DNA of 64,000 nucleotides. Origin: Georgenia sp. TF02-10. GTDB lineage: Bacteria > Actinomycetota > Actinomycetes > Actinomycetales > Actinomycetaceae. The DNA lies in assembly GCF_022759505.1 (NCBI RefSeq), contig NZ_CP094289.1, positions 1,116,001 through 1,180,000 of the forward strand. The letters run 5' to 3'. Positions 33,606 through 42,123 of the stretch are shown here, piece after piece; position 1 is the first letter of the stretch; every line of letters begins with the position of its first letter. Below the pieces are notes generated by a model. The model ran no database searches and was not told the origin of the DNA. It worked only from the letters and a program-made list of their open reading frames with translations. A program made the translations under genes and the position numbers.

Positions 33606-34094
33606 ATGCCTCAGTGGCTGAGTCTCCGCCATCTAACGGAGGCGGACGCAGGGGTCATGGCAGGAGTGCTGTCAGACGTCTCCCTATACCGCTTTACGGG
33701 CGGTGAACCTCCCAGTGAAGAAGAGCTTGTCCGGCGATACTCTTCCCAGGTCCGCGGGTTCTCCCCCGACGGCAGTGATGTGTGGATCAATTATATCGTG
33801 GTGCTCGATGCCGAGCCTATTGGCTATGTGCAGGCAGCCATCCCCGTCGGTGGAGATGTCGCAGAAGTTGCGTGGGTGATCGGGAGGCCCTGGCAAGGGA
33901 ATGGCTATGCGCGCCGTGCCGCTCAGATTCTGGTCGAAGAGCTTGATCGCCGAGGCGTGCGCGTTGTAATGGCGCATATTCATCCGAACCATACGGCCTC
34001 ACAGTGCATTGCCGAGGGTCTTGGTATGGCTCCGACTGGGGACATTGTCGACGGTGAGATGCGCTGGGTGGGTGACGTGCGGGCGCCGCGTTGA
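33606..34094 (+). CDS. GNAT N-acetyltransferase
   Basis: A 162-residue acetyltransferase with LSLRHLTEADAGVMAGVLSD at the start, VIGRPWQGNGYARRAAQILV (acetyl-CoA site, Q-G-N-G-Y/A) and HIHPNHTASQCIAEGLGMAP near the end. It has noticeably lower GC and more A/T-ending codons than core genes here, consistent with acquisition from elsewhere. The substrate is unknown. It follows the vapBC remnant in the segment after ychF-end copy 4. Confidence 0.85.
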   Translation: MPQWLSLRHLTEADAGVMAGVLSDVSLYRFTGGEPPSEEELVRRYSSQVRGFSPDGSDVWINYIVVLDAEPIGYVQAAIPVGGDVAEVAWVIGRPWQGNGYARRAAQILVEELDRRGVRVVMAHIHPNHTASQCIAEGLGMAPTGDIVDGEMRWVGDVRAPR

Positions 34095-34329
34095 GGCTTG
34101 CCCAGACGGCGAAAGAAAGCACATCTGAGCGTGTCCGACCTGCAGCACGAGTAAGCCGCGCCGTCGTCCTGAGCCTGGTCGGTGCCTGAACGCGGTCCAA
34201 TCTCGGCTCGAAGGTAAATGGAGTATGCTCGTTGATATGCTGCTGGGTATACTCAGCCTGGATCCGCCGAGGGGGTGGCGCGTCGTAACGGCCGGATGCC
34301 CCTGTGACCAGCGATGATGGGACTTGCAA

Positions 34330-35771
34330 GGGTTCCATGACGCTGAGAAACAGGGGCACCGGTAGTGCGAGTCTCCCACAACTTCCAGACGATGTTCGAC
34401 GACGAGAACCTGGTCGCGGACGCGGGGTTGGTGCCGGTGATGGAGCTGGCCGAGTCGGCCGGGCTGCACGACCTGGTTCAGGAGCACGTGGCTGTGCCGG
34501 GCACGGCGGGGGCGAACGCGGCGGTGAAGGTCCCGGCCCTGGTGGCCGGGATGGTGGCCGGGGCGGACACCATCGAGGGCCTGGGCCTGCTGCGTCACGG
34601 CGGGATGGGCAAGGCCTTCACGGGCCCGCGGGCCCCGACGACGCTGGGCACGCACCTGCGGGCCTACACCCACGGGCACGTGCGCCAGCTCGACGCGGTG
34701 GCCTCCCGCCTGCTGGCGGCCCTGGCCCGCCGGGTCCCGGCCCTGCTGTCCGGGGCGCAGGAGGTGGCCTACCTGGACGTGGACGACACGATCCGGCGGA
34801 CCTACGGCTACGCCAAGCAGGGCGCCGGGTACGGGTACTCGAAGGTGAAGGGCCTGAACGCGATCCTCGCCACCGTGTCGGCGCCGACGGCGGCGCCGGT
34901 GGTCGCCGGGATCCGGCTGCGCAAGGGAGCGGTGGCCTCGGCGCACGGGGCCGGGCGGTTCGTCGCCGAGGCCCTGGCCACCACCCGGCGGGCGGGGGTG
35001 AGCGGGCAGGTCACGGTGCGCGCGGACAGCGCCTACTACAACCACGACGTCGTCGCTGCTGTCCGGCGGGGCGGGGCCCGGTTCTCCATCACCGCCCGGA
35101 TGGACCAGGCCGTCACCGCGGCGATCAGCCGGATCCCGGAGGAGGCGTGGGTGCCGATCGAGTACCCCCACGCCATCTACGACGAAGAAGAGCAGCGGTG
35201 GGTCTCCGACGCCGAGACCACCTACACCGCCTTCACCTCGAGGCGGAAGGACGAGCGCGTCGACGCCCGGCTCATCGTCCGCCGGGTCAAGCGCCTCAAC
35301 CCCAGCACCGGTGACGGGGAGCAGGGTGGGTTGTTCACCGCCTACCGCCACCACGCCGTCTTCACCGACTCCCGTCAACCCATGCTGGAGGCGGAGGCCG
35401 CCCACCGCGACCACGCGATCGTCGAGCAGGTCATCGCCGACCTGAAGAACGGGCCGCTGGCGCACTGCCCGTCGGGGGTGTTCACGGCCAACAGCGCCTG
35501 GGCGGTGCTGACCGCGATGGCGTTCAACCTCACCCGGGCCGCCGGGGTGCTGGCCTCGAGGTTCCACGCCAGGGCCCGCCCGGCCACCATCCGGGCCCAG
35601 CTGATCAAGGTCCCGGCCCGGATCGCCAACCGCGCCCGGACCTGGGGCCTGCACCTGCCCCACGGCTGGCTCTGGGAGGACGCCTGGAACAGGCTCAACG
35701 CCGCCGTCCGCGGCCGCCCCCGTCCCGCCCCGGCCTGACGGCCGGATCCCTGTCCCGACGAGAAGGAACCC
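34330..35771. mobile_element. IS1380-like insertion sequence
   Basis: The transposase gene is intact. The ends are imperfect: GGGTTCC (34330-34336) with ACAGGG (34350-34355) on the left pair with CCCTGT (35748-35753) and GGAACCC (35765-35771) on the right. A further direct repeat ACGGCCGGATgcCCCTGT (34288-34305) and ACGGCCGGATCCCTGT (35738-35753) overlaps the right end and may mark a different boundary, so the exact termini are uncertain. Confidence 0.7.
34365..35738 (+). CDS. IS1380 family DDE transposase
   Basis: A 457-residue transposase. Family features include the N-terminal FDDENLVADAGLVPVMELAE, the acid motifs AYLDVDDTIRRTYGYAKQGA (Asp), TVRADSAYYNHDVV (Asp) and HAIVEQVIADLKNGPLAHCP (Glu), and the C-terminal NSAWAVLTAMAFNLTRAAG. 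Start GTG at 34365. The frame is fully open, so this copy may be active. Confidence 0.92.
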   Translation: MRVSHNFQTMFDDENLVADAGLVPVMELAESAGLHDLVQEHVAVPGTAGANAAVKVPALVAGMVAGADTIEGLGLLRHGGMGKAFTGPRAPTTLGTHLRAYTHGHVRQLDAVASRLLAALARRVPALLSGAQEVAYLDVDDTIRRTYGYAKQGAGYGYSKVKGLNAILATVSAPTAAPVVAGIRLRKGAVASAHGAGRFVAEALATTRRAGVSGQVTVRADSAYYNHDVVAAVRRGGARFSITARMDQAVTAAISRIPEEAWVPIEYPHAIYDEEEQRWVSDAETTYTAFTSRRKDERVDARLIVRRVKRLNPSTGDGEQGGLFTAYRHHAVFTDSRQPMLEAEAAHRDHAIVEQVIADLKNGPLAHCPSGVFTANSAWAVLTAMAFNLTRAAGVLASRFHARARPATIRAQLIKVPARIANRARTWGLHLPHGWLWEDAWNRLNAAVRGRPRPAPA

Positions 35772-35895
35772 AGGTGGAAAGGCCGGGCAGACCGGCAGGT
35801 CCCGCACGCCCTTCACCCAAATGCCGGGCCCGCTTCCCCTCGAAAACCGCCGAGAGCCCGCCAGGGAACAGCGTCGGCGCTTCCAGGCTCAGGCC

Positions 35896-36123
35896 ATGGC
35901 GACGACGATCAAGGTGAGCGTCGAACTGTGCGATCGGATCAACCGTGCCGCACAGGAGCGACGTCTCGCTGCGGCAGGTCTGATCGAGCGACTGCTCGAT
36001 GCGCATGAGCGGCGTCAGCGCATGGAGGGGTTCGGGCGTGCGTTCAGGGGCGCAGACGCGGCGTACTGGGATGAGTTCCGGTCATGGGACGTGACGCTCG
36101 ACGACGGCCTACCCGGTGAGTGA
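35896..36123 (+). CDS. RHH/MazE-like antitoxin
   Basis: A 75-residue antitoxin: MATTIKVSVELCDRINRAAQ, then LAAAGLIERLLDAHERRQRM and an acidic C-terminal tail (AYWDEFRSWDVTLDDGLPGE) for toxin binding. It directly precedes a decayed MazF-like toxin. I chose the ATG at 35896 over an upstream extension to 35821, which is Arg/Pro-rich. Confidence 0.75.
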   Translation: MATTIKVSVELCDRINRAAQERRLAAAGLIERLLDAHERRQRMEGFGRAFRGADAAYWDEFRSWDVTLDDGLPGE

Positions 36124-36458
36124 GCTCGTCGCGGAGACGTCGTCTGGGCGGACCTTGGTCCAGCTCGCGGACGTGAGCCGCCTCGTTGCTGGCCGGCGCA
36201 TGTGGTCGCGAGCGATCTGTAGCTTGAGCAGGCGGACCCGCTCGCGATCGTCCTCCCCGCGACGACGGCCGGTCGTGTGGCTCAACCACGTACTCCTGCG
36301 TGGTCCGCGGCTCAGCCCGCCGAAGCCGACGTTCGCGATGACAGAACAACCGCGCACCGTTGGTCCGGGACCGCTTCATCGGCCACATCGGAACGGTCGA
36401 CGCCGCAACGATGCGCGACGTGGACGGCTGGTTGCGGGACGTCCTCGCATTGCCCTGA
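36121..36458 (+). pseudogene. MazF/PemK-type toxin, multiply frameshifted
   Basis: Fragments in different frames reconstruct a MazF toxin: ARRGDVVWADLGPARGREP (36124 onward), then LEQADPLAIVLPATTAGRVA (about 36226 onward), TEQPRTV (near 36342), and FIGHIGTVDAATMRDVDGWL RDVLALP to a stop at 36456-36458. At least three shifts and one internal stop are needed. The RGDVxWxDLG start and the C-terminal GTVD...WLRDVL helix are characteristic of this ribonuclease family. Confidence 0.75.
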
Positions 36459-36473
36459 AGCATGCGAGGACGG

Positions 36474-36758
36474 TCAGCGTCGGAAGCGGAACGGGATCGG
36501 GATGCCGCCGCAGCAGCACACTCCCTGCACGTCGGAGCTCGCGAGCATGATCGCCGCTTGGTAGCAGGCGACGAAGCGGACCACGGTCGGCACGACACTC
36601 CGGGCGAGGCCCCGATTGACGAGGACATGGCGCACGGCGGCGGAGCACGACTGGCCGCCGTGCGCGACGAGGTGCGCGCACGTCCACCGCTTCCGGGAGG
36701 ACAGGTGCTCCTGGTACAGGCGGATCAGTGCGTCCGCAGAGCGGGTGACGGGGCCCAT
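36474..36758 (-). CDS. YidD-like small protein
   Basis: A 94-residue protein resembling the YidD membrane-insertion-factor fold: ALIRLYQEHLSSRKRWTCAH, then VAHGGQSCSAAVRHVLVNRG and a Cys-rich end (DVQGVCCCGGIPIPFRFRR). True YidD proteins have LYQ..LSP....CRF.PSCS, and the LYQ..LS and SCS elements are here. The repeated cysteines at the end suggest a divergent subfamily. Function is inferred weakly. It is convergent with the MazF remnant. Confidence 0.5.
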   Translation of the reverse strand: MGPVTRSADALIRLYQEHLSSRKRWTCAHLVAHGGQSCSAAVRHVLVNRGLARSVVPTVVRFVACYQAAIMLASSDVQGVCCCGGIPIPFRFRR

Positions 36759-37162
36759 CAGGTCACGCTAGCGGCGGCTCCGCTCATCGGCGCGACGACG
36801 CGCAGGGCGTGCGCCGCCGTCGCCGGTGCGCGAAGCCGATACGCAGTTCGCCACGACACGGGACCTCAACGGCACGGTCCGCCCGACCTACCTGCCGCCG
36901 GCACCGCGGCAGCGGAGAGTCGGCGGGGTCCCGATGAACATGCGGACGATCGGCATGGAAGGAGCGGAGGCCGAGGGCCAGCTGCAGAGCAATCTCGACG
37001 ACCCCGAGCTCATGCAGGCCCTCGTCGACGCCTACGCCTAGCTCAAGCCGGACCGGGACCCGTCGAGACGCCCATCCGTATGTGCGCGTGCAGCAGCTGG
37101 AGAACGGCGACGTCGTGGGCGAGCCCGAGCAGGTCGAACTTCGTGTCGGGGCGGCCGCGTCC
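36759..37162. other. Stretch without a supportable gene
   Basis: These 404 bases contain a 71-codon plus-strand frame (36826-37041, ending QSNLDDPELMQALVDAYA) with no ribosome site or recognisable family, and on the minus strand an uninitiated 40-codon segment (TKFDLLGLAHDVAVLQLLHA) just after the VapC stop. Either could be a gene remnant. Confidence 0.3.
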
Positions 37163-37567
37163 TCACCTCTGGAGCTCGACGGGGTCCGTCACGAGCAGTC
37201 CCAGGTGCTCGGCGACGTCCTTCATCGTGGAGTCGTGCGTCGCTACCGTGACCGGCTCGCCGATCAGAAGCGCGGTCGCCAGGTGCAGGGCGTCGAGGGT
37301 CCTGACATGCCGTTCGATGGATTCGGCGATCGTGTGGGTCTCACGTCCGATCTCCAGCAGGCCGACGCGGTCGAGGAGCGGCGTTGCGTCCACGAGCGGC
37401 CGGCCGTCGCGCCGCAGGACGCGGATCACCTCCGTACGAAGGAGGCGGGAGGAGACGAAGGTCGTGCCCGCCGCCTGCATCCAGGACTGCAGACGTTCGC
37501 GTTCGGGGACGTCCAGGATCGTGCGGAGCGCCACCGAGGAGTCGAGATAGACGAGGTCTGCCACCAC
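37163..37567 (-). CDS. PIN-domain (VapC) toxin, intact
   Basis: A 134-residue PIN ribonuclease toxin with all four acidic positions: LVYLDSSVALR, LLRTEVIRVLRR, HVRTLDALHLATAL and VATHDSTMKDVAE. It starts with tandem GTG codons at 37567, three bases after the antitoxin stop. One of only two TA loci in the window with both partners intact. Confidence 0.88.
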   Translation of the reverse strand: MVADLVYLDSSVALRTILDVPERERLQSWMQAAGTTFVSSRLLRTEVIRVLRRDGRPLVDATPLLDRVGLLEIGRETHTIAESIERHVRTLDALHLATALLIGEPVTVATHDSTMKDVAEHLGLLVTDPVELQR

Positions 37568-37570
37568 GGA

Positions 37571-37849
37571 TCAGTGGTCCCCGCGCATCTCGTCGAGCAG
37601 CGCGTCGGCCTGGGTCCCGGTGTACGGCGGGCCGCCCGGGCGGCTGGGCCACGGCGCGGGCTCCGAGGCGGGCGGCGTGTACCGTCCCTCGCGCTCCAGC
37701 CGCACCAGCGCCGTATCCAGGTCCCGGACCGCGCTGACCCGCCAGCGCGGCTTCCCCCGCTCGGTCACGACGACGTCGTCCGTGTCGGTGACCTGGTCGA
37801 GCACCGCCGCGGTGCGCTGGTTGAGCTCGCGCTTGGTGACCGTCAGCAT
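37571..37849 (-). CDS. Phd/YefM-type antitoxin
   Basis: A 92-residue antitoxin: MLTVTKRELNQRTAAVLDQV, DDVVVTERGKPRWRVSAVRD, then a Pro-rich linker (PPASEPAPWPSRPGGPPYTG) and the toxin-binding end TQADALLDEMRGDH. I chose the ATG at 37849; an extension to 37879 would include a likely promoter (GTAGTACGAT). It precedes vapC by three bases. Confidence 0.85.
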   Translation of the reverse strand: MLTVTKRELNQRTAAVLDQVTDTDDVVVTERGKPRWRVSAVRDLDTALVRLEREGRYTPPASEPAPWPSRPGGPPYTGTQADALLDEMRGDH

Positions 37850-38068
37850 GGCTCCGATCGTACTACCTCTGTCAGACATTCCGTTGCTCGCCTCACTGGG
37901 GTTCAGATGAGGTCGACCGTGGCCGCCGGGACGACGCAGCGTGGTCTGTCCCGCTGTCGGTCCCGTGCCGGATCATGTTCAGGTGCGGGTGCGGTCACCC
38001 GTCCAGCAGAATGGGGACCTGCCACATCCGTGGAGCCCTCTCCACGGCGGCACGAGGAGGTGAGGTCC

Positions 38069-38923
38069 ATGACGAGGGACCTGGAGCTTCGGCTCGTCGG
38101 CGCATCGGTGCCCGACGGCGAGATCGTGGTCAAGGACCTCGCCGCGCTCACTCTCGCCCTTCAAGAGCTCTCCACCCGAATCGGCAGGGATATCGTCAAC
38201 ACCCCCGGTCCGGGTCGCACCAAGCAGTTCATGGAGGAGTTCGTGCAGCTCCGCCTCTGCGCCCTGGAGCCGGGCAGCACCGTCCTCAAGTTCAGCAGAG
38301 GACCGATCGGCAAGCTCGATGTCGACCTGCCCCAGCAGAAAGCAGCCGATGACCGGTTTTGGGAGATCGTCGAGGCCATCCGAGAGGATCGGCGTCCGGA
38401 TTGGGTCACCGATCGTGTTGCCGAGAGTGCCGCCAGGTTGGTGAGCGCCCTGCGCGAGACGGCTCCTCGTGCGACCCTGAGGGACTCTACCCACGCCGCA
38501 GTCCAGATCGACTCGAGCCGCATCCGTGTGGAGACCTGGACATCCAAGCGCGTGCAGACCGGCACCCAGATGGAAGCCCGCGGTCGCCTGGAGAAGATCG
38601 ACCTTCACTCTCACGAGTTCCGAGTACGCGACGACATCGGCCAGGCCGTGGACCTCAAGCACGTCAAAGACGACAAGGATGCGGCGAAGCTTGTCGGTCG
38701 ATGGGTGATCGCAACCGGTAGGGGTATCCGGGCCTCCGATCGGATCGTTGCTCTTGACAACGCCTCCATTTCGCCGGTCGATGATCCCGCCCTGGACTTT
38801 GAGAACCACGAGGTCCTCACGATCGACGAGATCCTTGCCTCGACCCCAGGCCCAGATCCGGCCGGCGGGATCGAGCTGACAGACGACGAGTTCGTCGCCT
38901 TCCTTGAGGCGGCTCGTGGGTGA
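38069..38923 (+). CDS. Unrecognised 284-residue partner of a PIN toxin
   Basis: I do not recognise this family. The sequence starts MTRDLELRLVGASVPDGEIV and has a Leu-rich helical N-terminal part (KDLAALTLALQELSTRIGRD), a central charged region (FWEIVEAIREDRRPDWVTDR), a strand-rich C-terminal half (VQTGTQMEARGRLEKIDLHS, EFRVRDDIGQAVDLKHVKDD) and an acidic end (LTIDEILAST, ELTDDEFVAFLEAARG). The stop lies eight bases inside the start of an intact PIN gene, so they are coupled, and antitoxin function is the obvious guess. It is far larger than usual antitoxins. GAGGAGG precedes the ATG. Confidence 0.75.
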   Translation: MTRDLELRLVGASVPDGEIVVKDLAALTLALQELSTRIGRDIVNTPGPGRTKQFMEEFVQLRLCALEPGSTVLKFSRGPIGKLDVDLPQQKAADDRFWEIVEAIREDRRPDWVTDRVAESAARLVSALRETAPRATLRDSTHAAVQIDSSRIRVETWTSKRVQTGTQMEARGRLEKIDLHSHEFRVRDDIGQAVDLKHVKDDKDAAKLVGRWVIATGRGIRASDRIVALDNASISPVDDPALDFENHEVLTIDEILASTPGPDPAGGIELTDDEFVAFLEAARG

Positions 38924-39350
38924 GCGGGGTGTCCGGCTGCAAGCCACCGTGGTGGACACCGACGTGTTCAGCCACGTCTACGTCTGGGTCAGCTCAACCG
39001 ACCGACGAGTGCCAGGTTGGCGCAAGCTTCTCACCGGCACGCGTGTGGTGATCTCCTTCCAGACCCGCACCGAGCTCCTCGCCGGTGCGCTCGCCAACAG
39101 CTGGGGCAGGCGCCGCTTGTCCGAGCTGCGCGCCGTCCTCGACCGGACGCCAACGATCCGAGCAGACGACGAGGTCATCGACGCCCACGCGACGCTTTTC
39201 GCCGAGTGCCGCCGCCGTGGGCATGCACTGCAGGACAAGCAGCACACCGCCGACCGGTGGATTGCAGCGTCCGCAATCGCCAAAGGGATCGCCCTGCTGG
39301 CCGGCGACGGTATCTACCAGGACGCACCCGGCCTGACCGTCCTCACCTGA
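38916..39350 (+). CDS. PIN-domain (VapC) toxin, intact
   Basis: A 144-residue PIN protein with acidic positions in TVVDTDVFSHVYVW, FQTRTELLAGALAN, DRWIAASAIAKGIALL and LAGDGIYQDAPGLTVL; all four are present. I chose GTG 38916, with GAGG eight bases upstream, overlapping the preceding gene by eight bases. The last gene of the accessory block after ychF. Confidence 0.85.
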   Translation: MGERGVRLQATVVDTDVFSHVYVWVSSTDRRVPGWRKLLTGTRVVISFQTRTELLAGALANSWGRRRLSELRAVLDRTPTIRADDEVIDAHATLFAECRRRGHALQDKQHTADRWIAASAIAKGIALLAGDGIYQDAPGLTVLT

Positions 39351-39433
39351 CCGGCTCCCCTGCCGCTGACCCGCCAGAGCCAGCGAGGTAGTCCGCAAAT
39401 CTCTTGCCGCGTGAGTACTGGCCCTGGACCCTG

Positions 39434-40228
39434 GTGATCGTGCCGGATCCCACCAGCCTCCTCGCGGCCTACGACGAGCAGCTGCGTACCGACGCCGAGA
39501 CCCCGAGCGCGGTCTCGGTCATCCGGTGGGGCCCGCTGCGCCTGGTGACCTTCCCGGGCGGACGGGGCTTCGTCACCTACCGGGACCTGGGCGGGGCCGA
39601 CGCCGGCAGGCTCCGCCGGCTCGTCCCGCAGGTGCTCGCCCAGTACCGGGCGGACCCCGAGATCGACCGGGTGGAGTGGAAGACCCGTGGTCACGACCAC
39701 GCGCCTGGCCTGCACGAGGCGCTGCTGGCCAACGGGTTCGTGCCGGGGGAGCCGGAGTCGATCATGATCGGCGAGGCGCGGGCGCTCGCCGTCGACGTCG
39801 CCCTGCCCGCGGGGGTGACGCTCCGCCGGGTCACCGCGGAGGCCGACGTCCGGGCGATGAGCGCGATGCAGGATGAGGTCTTCGGCGAGCCGGTCTCCGA
39901 GGAGATGGCCCAGGCGCTCCTGCGACGCCTCGCGCGGGCGGACGGGATGGAGCTGTGGGTCGCCGAGGCGGCGGGCCGGGTGGTCAGCGCCGGGCGGCTG
40001 GAGCCGGTGGAGGGCACCGACTTCGCGGGCATCTGGGGCGGTGCCACCCGGCCGGAGTGGCGCGGCCGCGGCATCTACCGGGCGCTGACCGCAGCCCGGG
40101 CCCGGTCTGCCCTGCGCCTGGGCAAGACGCTCATCACCAGCGACTCGACCGAGTACTCCCGCCCGACCCTCCAGCGCTCGGGCCTCGTCCGGGTCTCGAC
40201 GACGACGCCGTACCTCTGGCGCCGGTAG
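39434..40228 (+). CDS. GNAT family N-acetyltransferase
   Basis: A protein of about 264 residues with a C-terminal GNAT domain (ELWVAEAAGRVVSAGRLEPV, GIWGGATRPEWRGRGIYRAL with the acetyl-CoA motif RGRGIY, then ITSDSTEYSRPTLQRSGL). The N-terminal half (LVTFPGGRGFVTYRDLGGAD, IDRVEWKTRGHDHAPGLHEA) is a degenerate partner domain, so it is a two-domain GNAT. Substrate unknown. Base composition returns to the core high-GC pattern here. GTG 39434 and GTG 39440 are both possible starts. Confidence 0.85.
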   Translation: MIVPDPTSLLAAYDEQLRTDAETPSAVSVIRWGPLRLVTFPGGRGFVTYRDLGGADAGRLRRLVPQVLAQYRADPEIDRVEWKTRGHDHAPGLHEALLANGFVPGEPESIMIGEARALAVDVALPAGVTLRRVTAEADVRAMSAMQDEVFGEPVSEEMAQALLRRLARADGMELWVAEAAGRVVSAGRLEPVEGTDFAGIWGGATRPEWRGRGIYRALTAARARSALRLGKTLITSDSTEYSRPTLQRSGLVRVSTTTPYLWRR

Positions 40229-40321
40229 CGCCGCGCCTGCCGGCGCGGACGAGAAGCGCGGTGCTGGCCGCGCGGCGCTGGTGGGCCGCCTCGCACCCGC
40301 CCGGTCCGTACCCTTGGCAGC

Positions 40322-40903
40322 ATGAGGCCCGCTGATCCCCGCTCCACCGCCGACGGCGACACCACCGGCGACCGCGCCGACGGCGCCGCCAGTGCCGCAG
40401 CCCAGCAGGACTGGACCTGGGTGCTCGAGCGCCGGTGCCCCGACTGCGGCCTGGACGCCGGCACCGTGCCGGCCGACGAGCTCGGCAACCGCGTGCGGGA
40501 GGTGCTGCCGCGGTGGGCCCCCGTGCTCCAGCGCCCCGACGTCGCCCACCGCCCCGCTGCTGAGACATGGTCCGCGCTGGAGTACGCCTGCCACGTGCGG
40601 GACATGTTCCGCGTGATCGTCGGCCGGCTGCAGATGGTGCTCGCGGAGGAGGACCCCGTCTTCCCGAACTGGGACCAGGACGCCGCCGCAGCTGCGGGCC
40701 GCTACGCCGAGGCGGACCCGGAGCAGGTCACCACCGAGCTGACCCAGGCCGGCCTGGCGCTGGCGGCCGCCCTCGACGGGGTCGGCCCGGACGAGCGGGA
40801 CCGGCCCGGCCGGCGCTCGGACGGTGCCGCGTTCACCGCCACCACCCTCGGCCAGTACGCCCTGCACGAGCTCGTCCACCACACCTGGGACGTACGGGGA
40901 TGA
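40322..40903 (+). CDS. DinB-like (maleylpyruvate-isomerase-fold) protein
   Basis: A 193-residue four-helix-bundle protein. The helix with the first metal histidine is SALEYACHVRDMFRVIVGRL, and the C-terminal pair is in QYALHELVHHTWDVRG. A cysteine motif CPDCGLDAG precedes the bundle. In actinobacteria this superfamily includes mycothiol-dependent enzymes (MST/DinB_2), an attractive link in a mycothiol producer, but the substrate is unknown. ATGA overlap couples it to the next gene. Confidence 0.8.
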   Translation: MRPADPRSTADGDTTGDRADGAASAAAQQDWTWVLERRCPDCGLDAGTVPADELGNRVREVLPRWAPVLQRPDVAHRPAAETWSALEYACHVRDMFRVIVGRLQMVLAEEDPVFPNWDQDAAAAAGRYAEADPEQVTTELTQAGLALAAALDGVGPDERDRPGRRSDGAAFTATTLGQYALHELVHHTWDVRG

Positions 40904-41781
40904 CCCGCGAGCCGGCCGGGACGACCCGCGCTGCGGCCGGGACGAACCCCACGGCCACGGCAACGACCCGCGCACCGTCCGGCACGACCCGCGCGGCGCT
41001 CGCCCAGCTCGCCGCCGGCCCGGACAAGGCCGCCAACCTCACCGCGGCCGCCGCGCTGGTGGCCGAGGCGGGCGCGGCCGGCGCCCGGCTGGTCGTGCTG
41101 CCCGAGTACGCGATGGCCCACCTGGAGCGGCCCGACGCCGCCGGGCTGGCCGCCGTCGCCGAGCCCCTCGACGGGCAGTTCGTCACTGCCCTGGCGGACC
41201 TCGCCCGCGCGCACCGCCTGACCCTCCTGGCCGGGATGGTCGAGGACCTCGCCGACGGCGGCCGGCCGGCCAACACCGTCGTCGCCGTCGGGCCGGACGG
41301 GGCGCTGCTCGGCGCCTACCGGAAGGTCCACCTCTACGACGCCTTCGGCGACCGGGAGTCCGACCGGCTCCGCGCCGGCCCGCCCGAGCCTCTCGTCCTG
41401 GCCGTGGACGGCCTCCGGGTGGGCGTGCTGACCTGCTACGACCTGCGGTTCCCGGAGATGGCCCGCCTCCTCCTCGACGCCGGCGCCGAGGTCCTCGCCG
41501 TCCCGGCGGCCTGGGTGGCCGGGCCGGGGAAGGCCGACCACTGGCTCACCCTGGCCAAGGCCCGGGCGATCGAGAACACCGCCTACGTGCTCGGCTGCGG
41601 GATGACCGGGCCGCGGTGCACCGGCCGCAGCGTGGTGGTGGACCCGGCCGGGGCGATCCTAGCCGACGCCGGGGAGGACCCGGGCGTCGTCGTGGCGGAC
41701 CTGGACCCCGCGGTCCTGGCGGAGGTGCGCGCCGCCAACCCGAGCCTGCGCAACCGCAGGTTCACCGTCCGCCCACGCTGA
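40900..41781 (+). CDS. Carbon-nitrogen hydrolase (nitrilase superfamily)
   Basis: A 293-residue amidase-type enzyme with the complete Glu-Lys-Cys triad: VVLPEYAMAH, AYRKVHLYDAFGDRESD and VLTCYDLRFPEMARLL. The second Glu of the superfamily and the IENTAYVLGCGMTG segment are also in place. A Thr/Ala/Arg-rich N-terminal extension (MTREPAGTTRAAAGTNPTAT) precedes the fold. The substrate class (deaminated glutathione amidase-like or other omega-amidase-like) cannot be fixed. Confidence 0.9.
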   Translation: MTREPAGTTRAAAGTNPTATATTRAPSGTTRAALAQLAAGPDKAANLTAAAALVAEAGAAGARLVVLPEYAMAHLERPDAAGLAAVAEPLDGQFVTALADLARAHRLTLLAGMVEDLADGGRPANTVVAVGPDGALLGAYRKVHLYDAFGDRESDRLRAGPPEPLVLAVDGLRVGVLTCYDLRFPEMARLLLDAGAEVLAVPAAWVAGPGKADHWLTLAKARAIENTAYVLGCGMTGPRCTGRSVVVDPAGAILADAGEDPGVVVADLDPAVLAEVRAANPSLRNRRFTVRPR

Positions 41782-42123
41782 TCCCGGTGCCCGGTGCCCG
41801 GTGCCCGGTGCCCGCTGTGCGACGCCAGACGCCAGACCAGACGCGGCCGTCCCGACGCCCGGCGGCCGGCGCCCGGGTGCCGCGCCGTCCATCTCCGGGC
41901 GAGGGCCAACTCCCGCTCCGGACGCATCCTGGACCGGAATTCCTGGGCGGAAGGCTCAGCCTGCCGTCACGATCTCGTAACGATCCGTCCATCGGTTTCT
42001 TGCTTCCGCTGAGCGCGTCCTAAGGTTTCGGCAACCCGCGCCACACATGGGCGGCACGCCGGACCTCGGCCCTGCCGTCCCCGGGGCGGAAAGAGCAGGA
42101 CTGCTCACCCACCAGGAGGAACA
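41782..42123. repeat. Intergenic region with CCCGGTG tandem repeat (41783-41810)
   Basis: Four exact copies of CCCGGTG start two bases after the preceding stop, followed by a degenerate fifth. The rest of the 342-base gap is a GC-rich spacer; the last 180 bases (from about 41940) are less GC-rich and contain TTGCTT (42000-42005) and TAAGGT (42021-42026), possible but poorly spaced promoter elements for the peptide importer, then AGGAGGA before its start. Confidence 0.6.

Noticed and set aside
36826-37041. 71-codon frame as a gene
   Set aside because: No ribosome site, no recognisable family and no conserved neighbour; described only as part of an unassigned stretch.
36759-39430. tRNA or integrase gene bounding the accessory region after ychF
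   Set aside because: I looked for cloverleaf-like and recombinase sequences in and around the block and saw none, so the right boundary is undefined.
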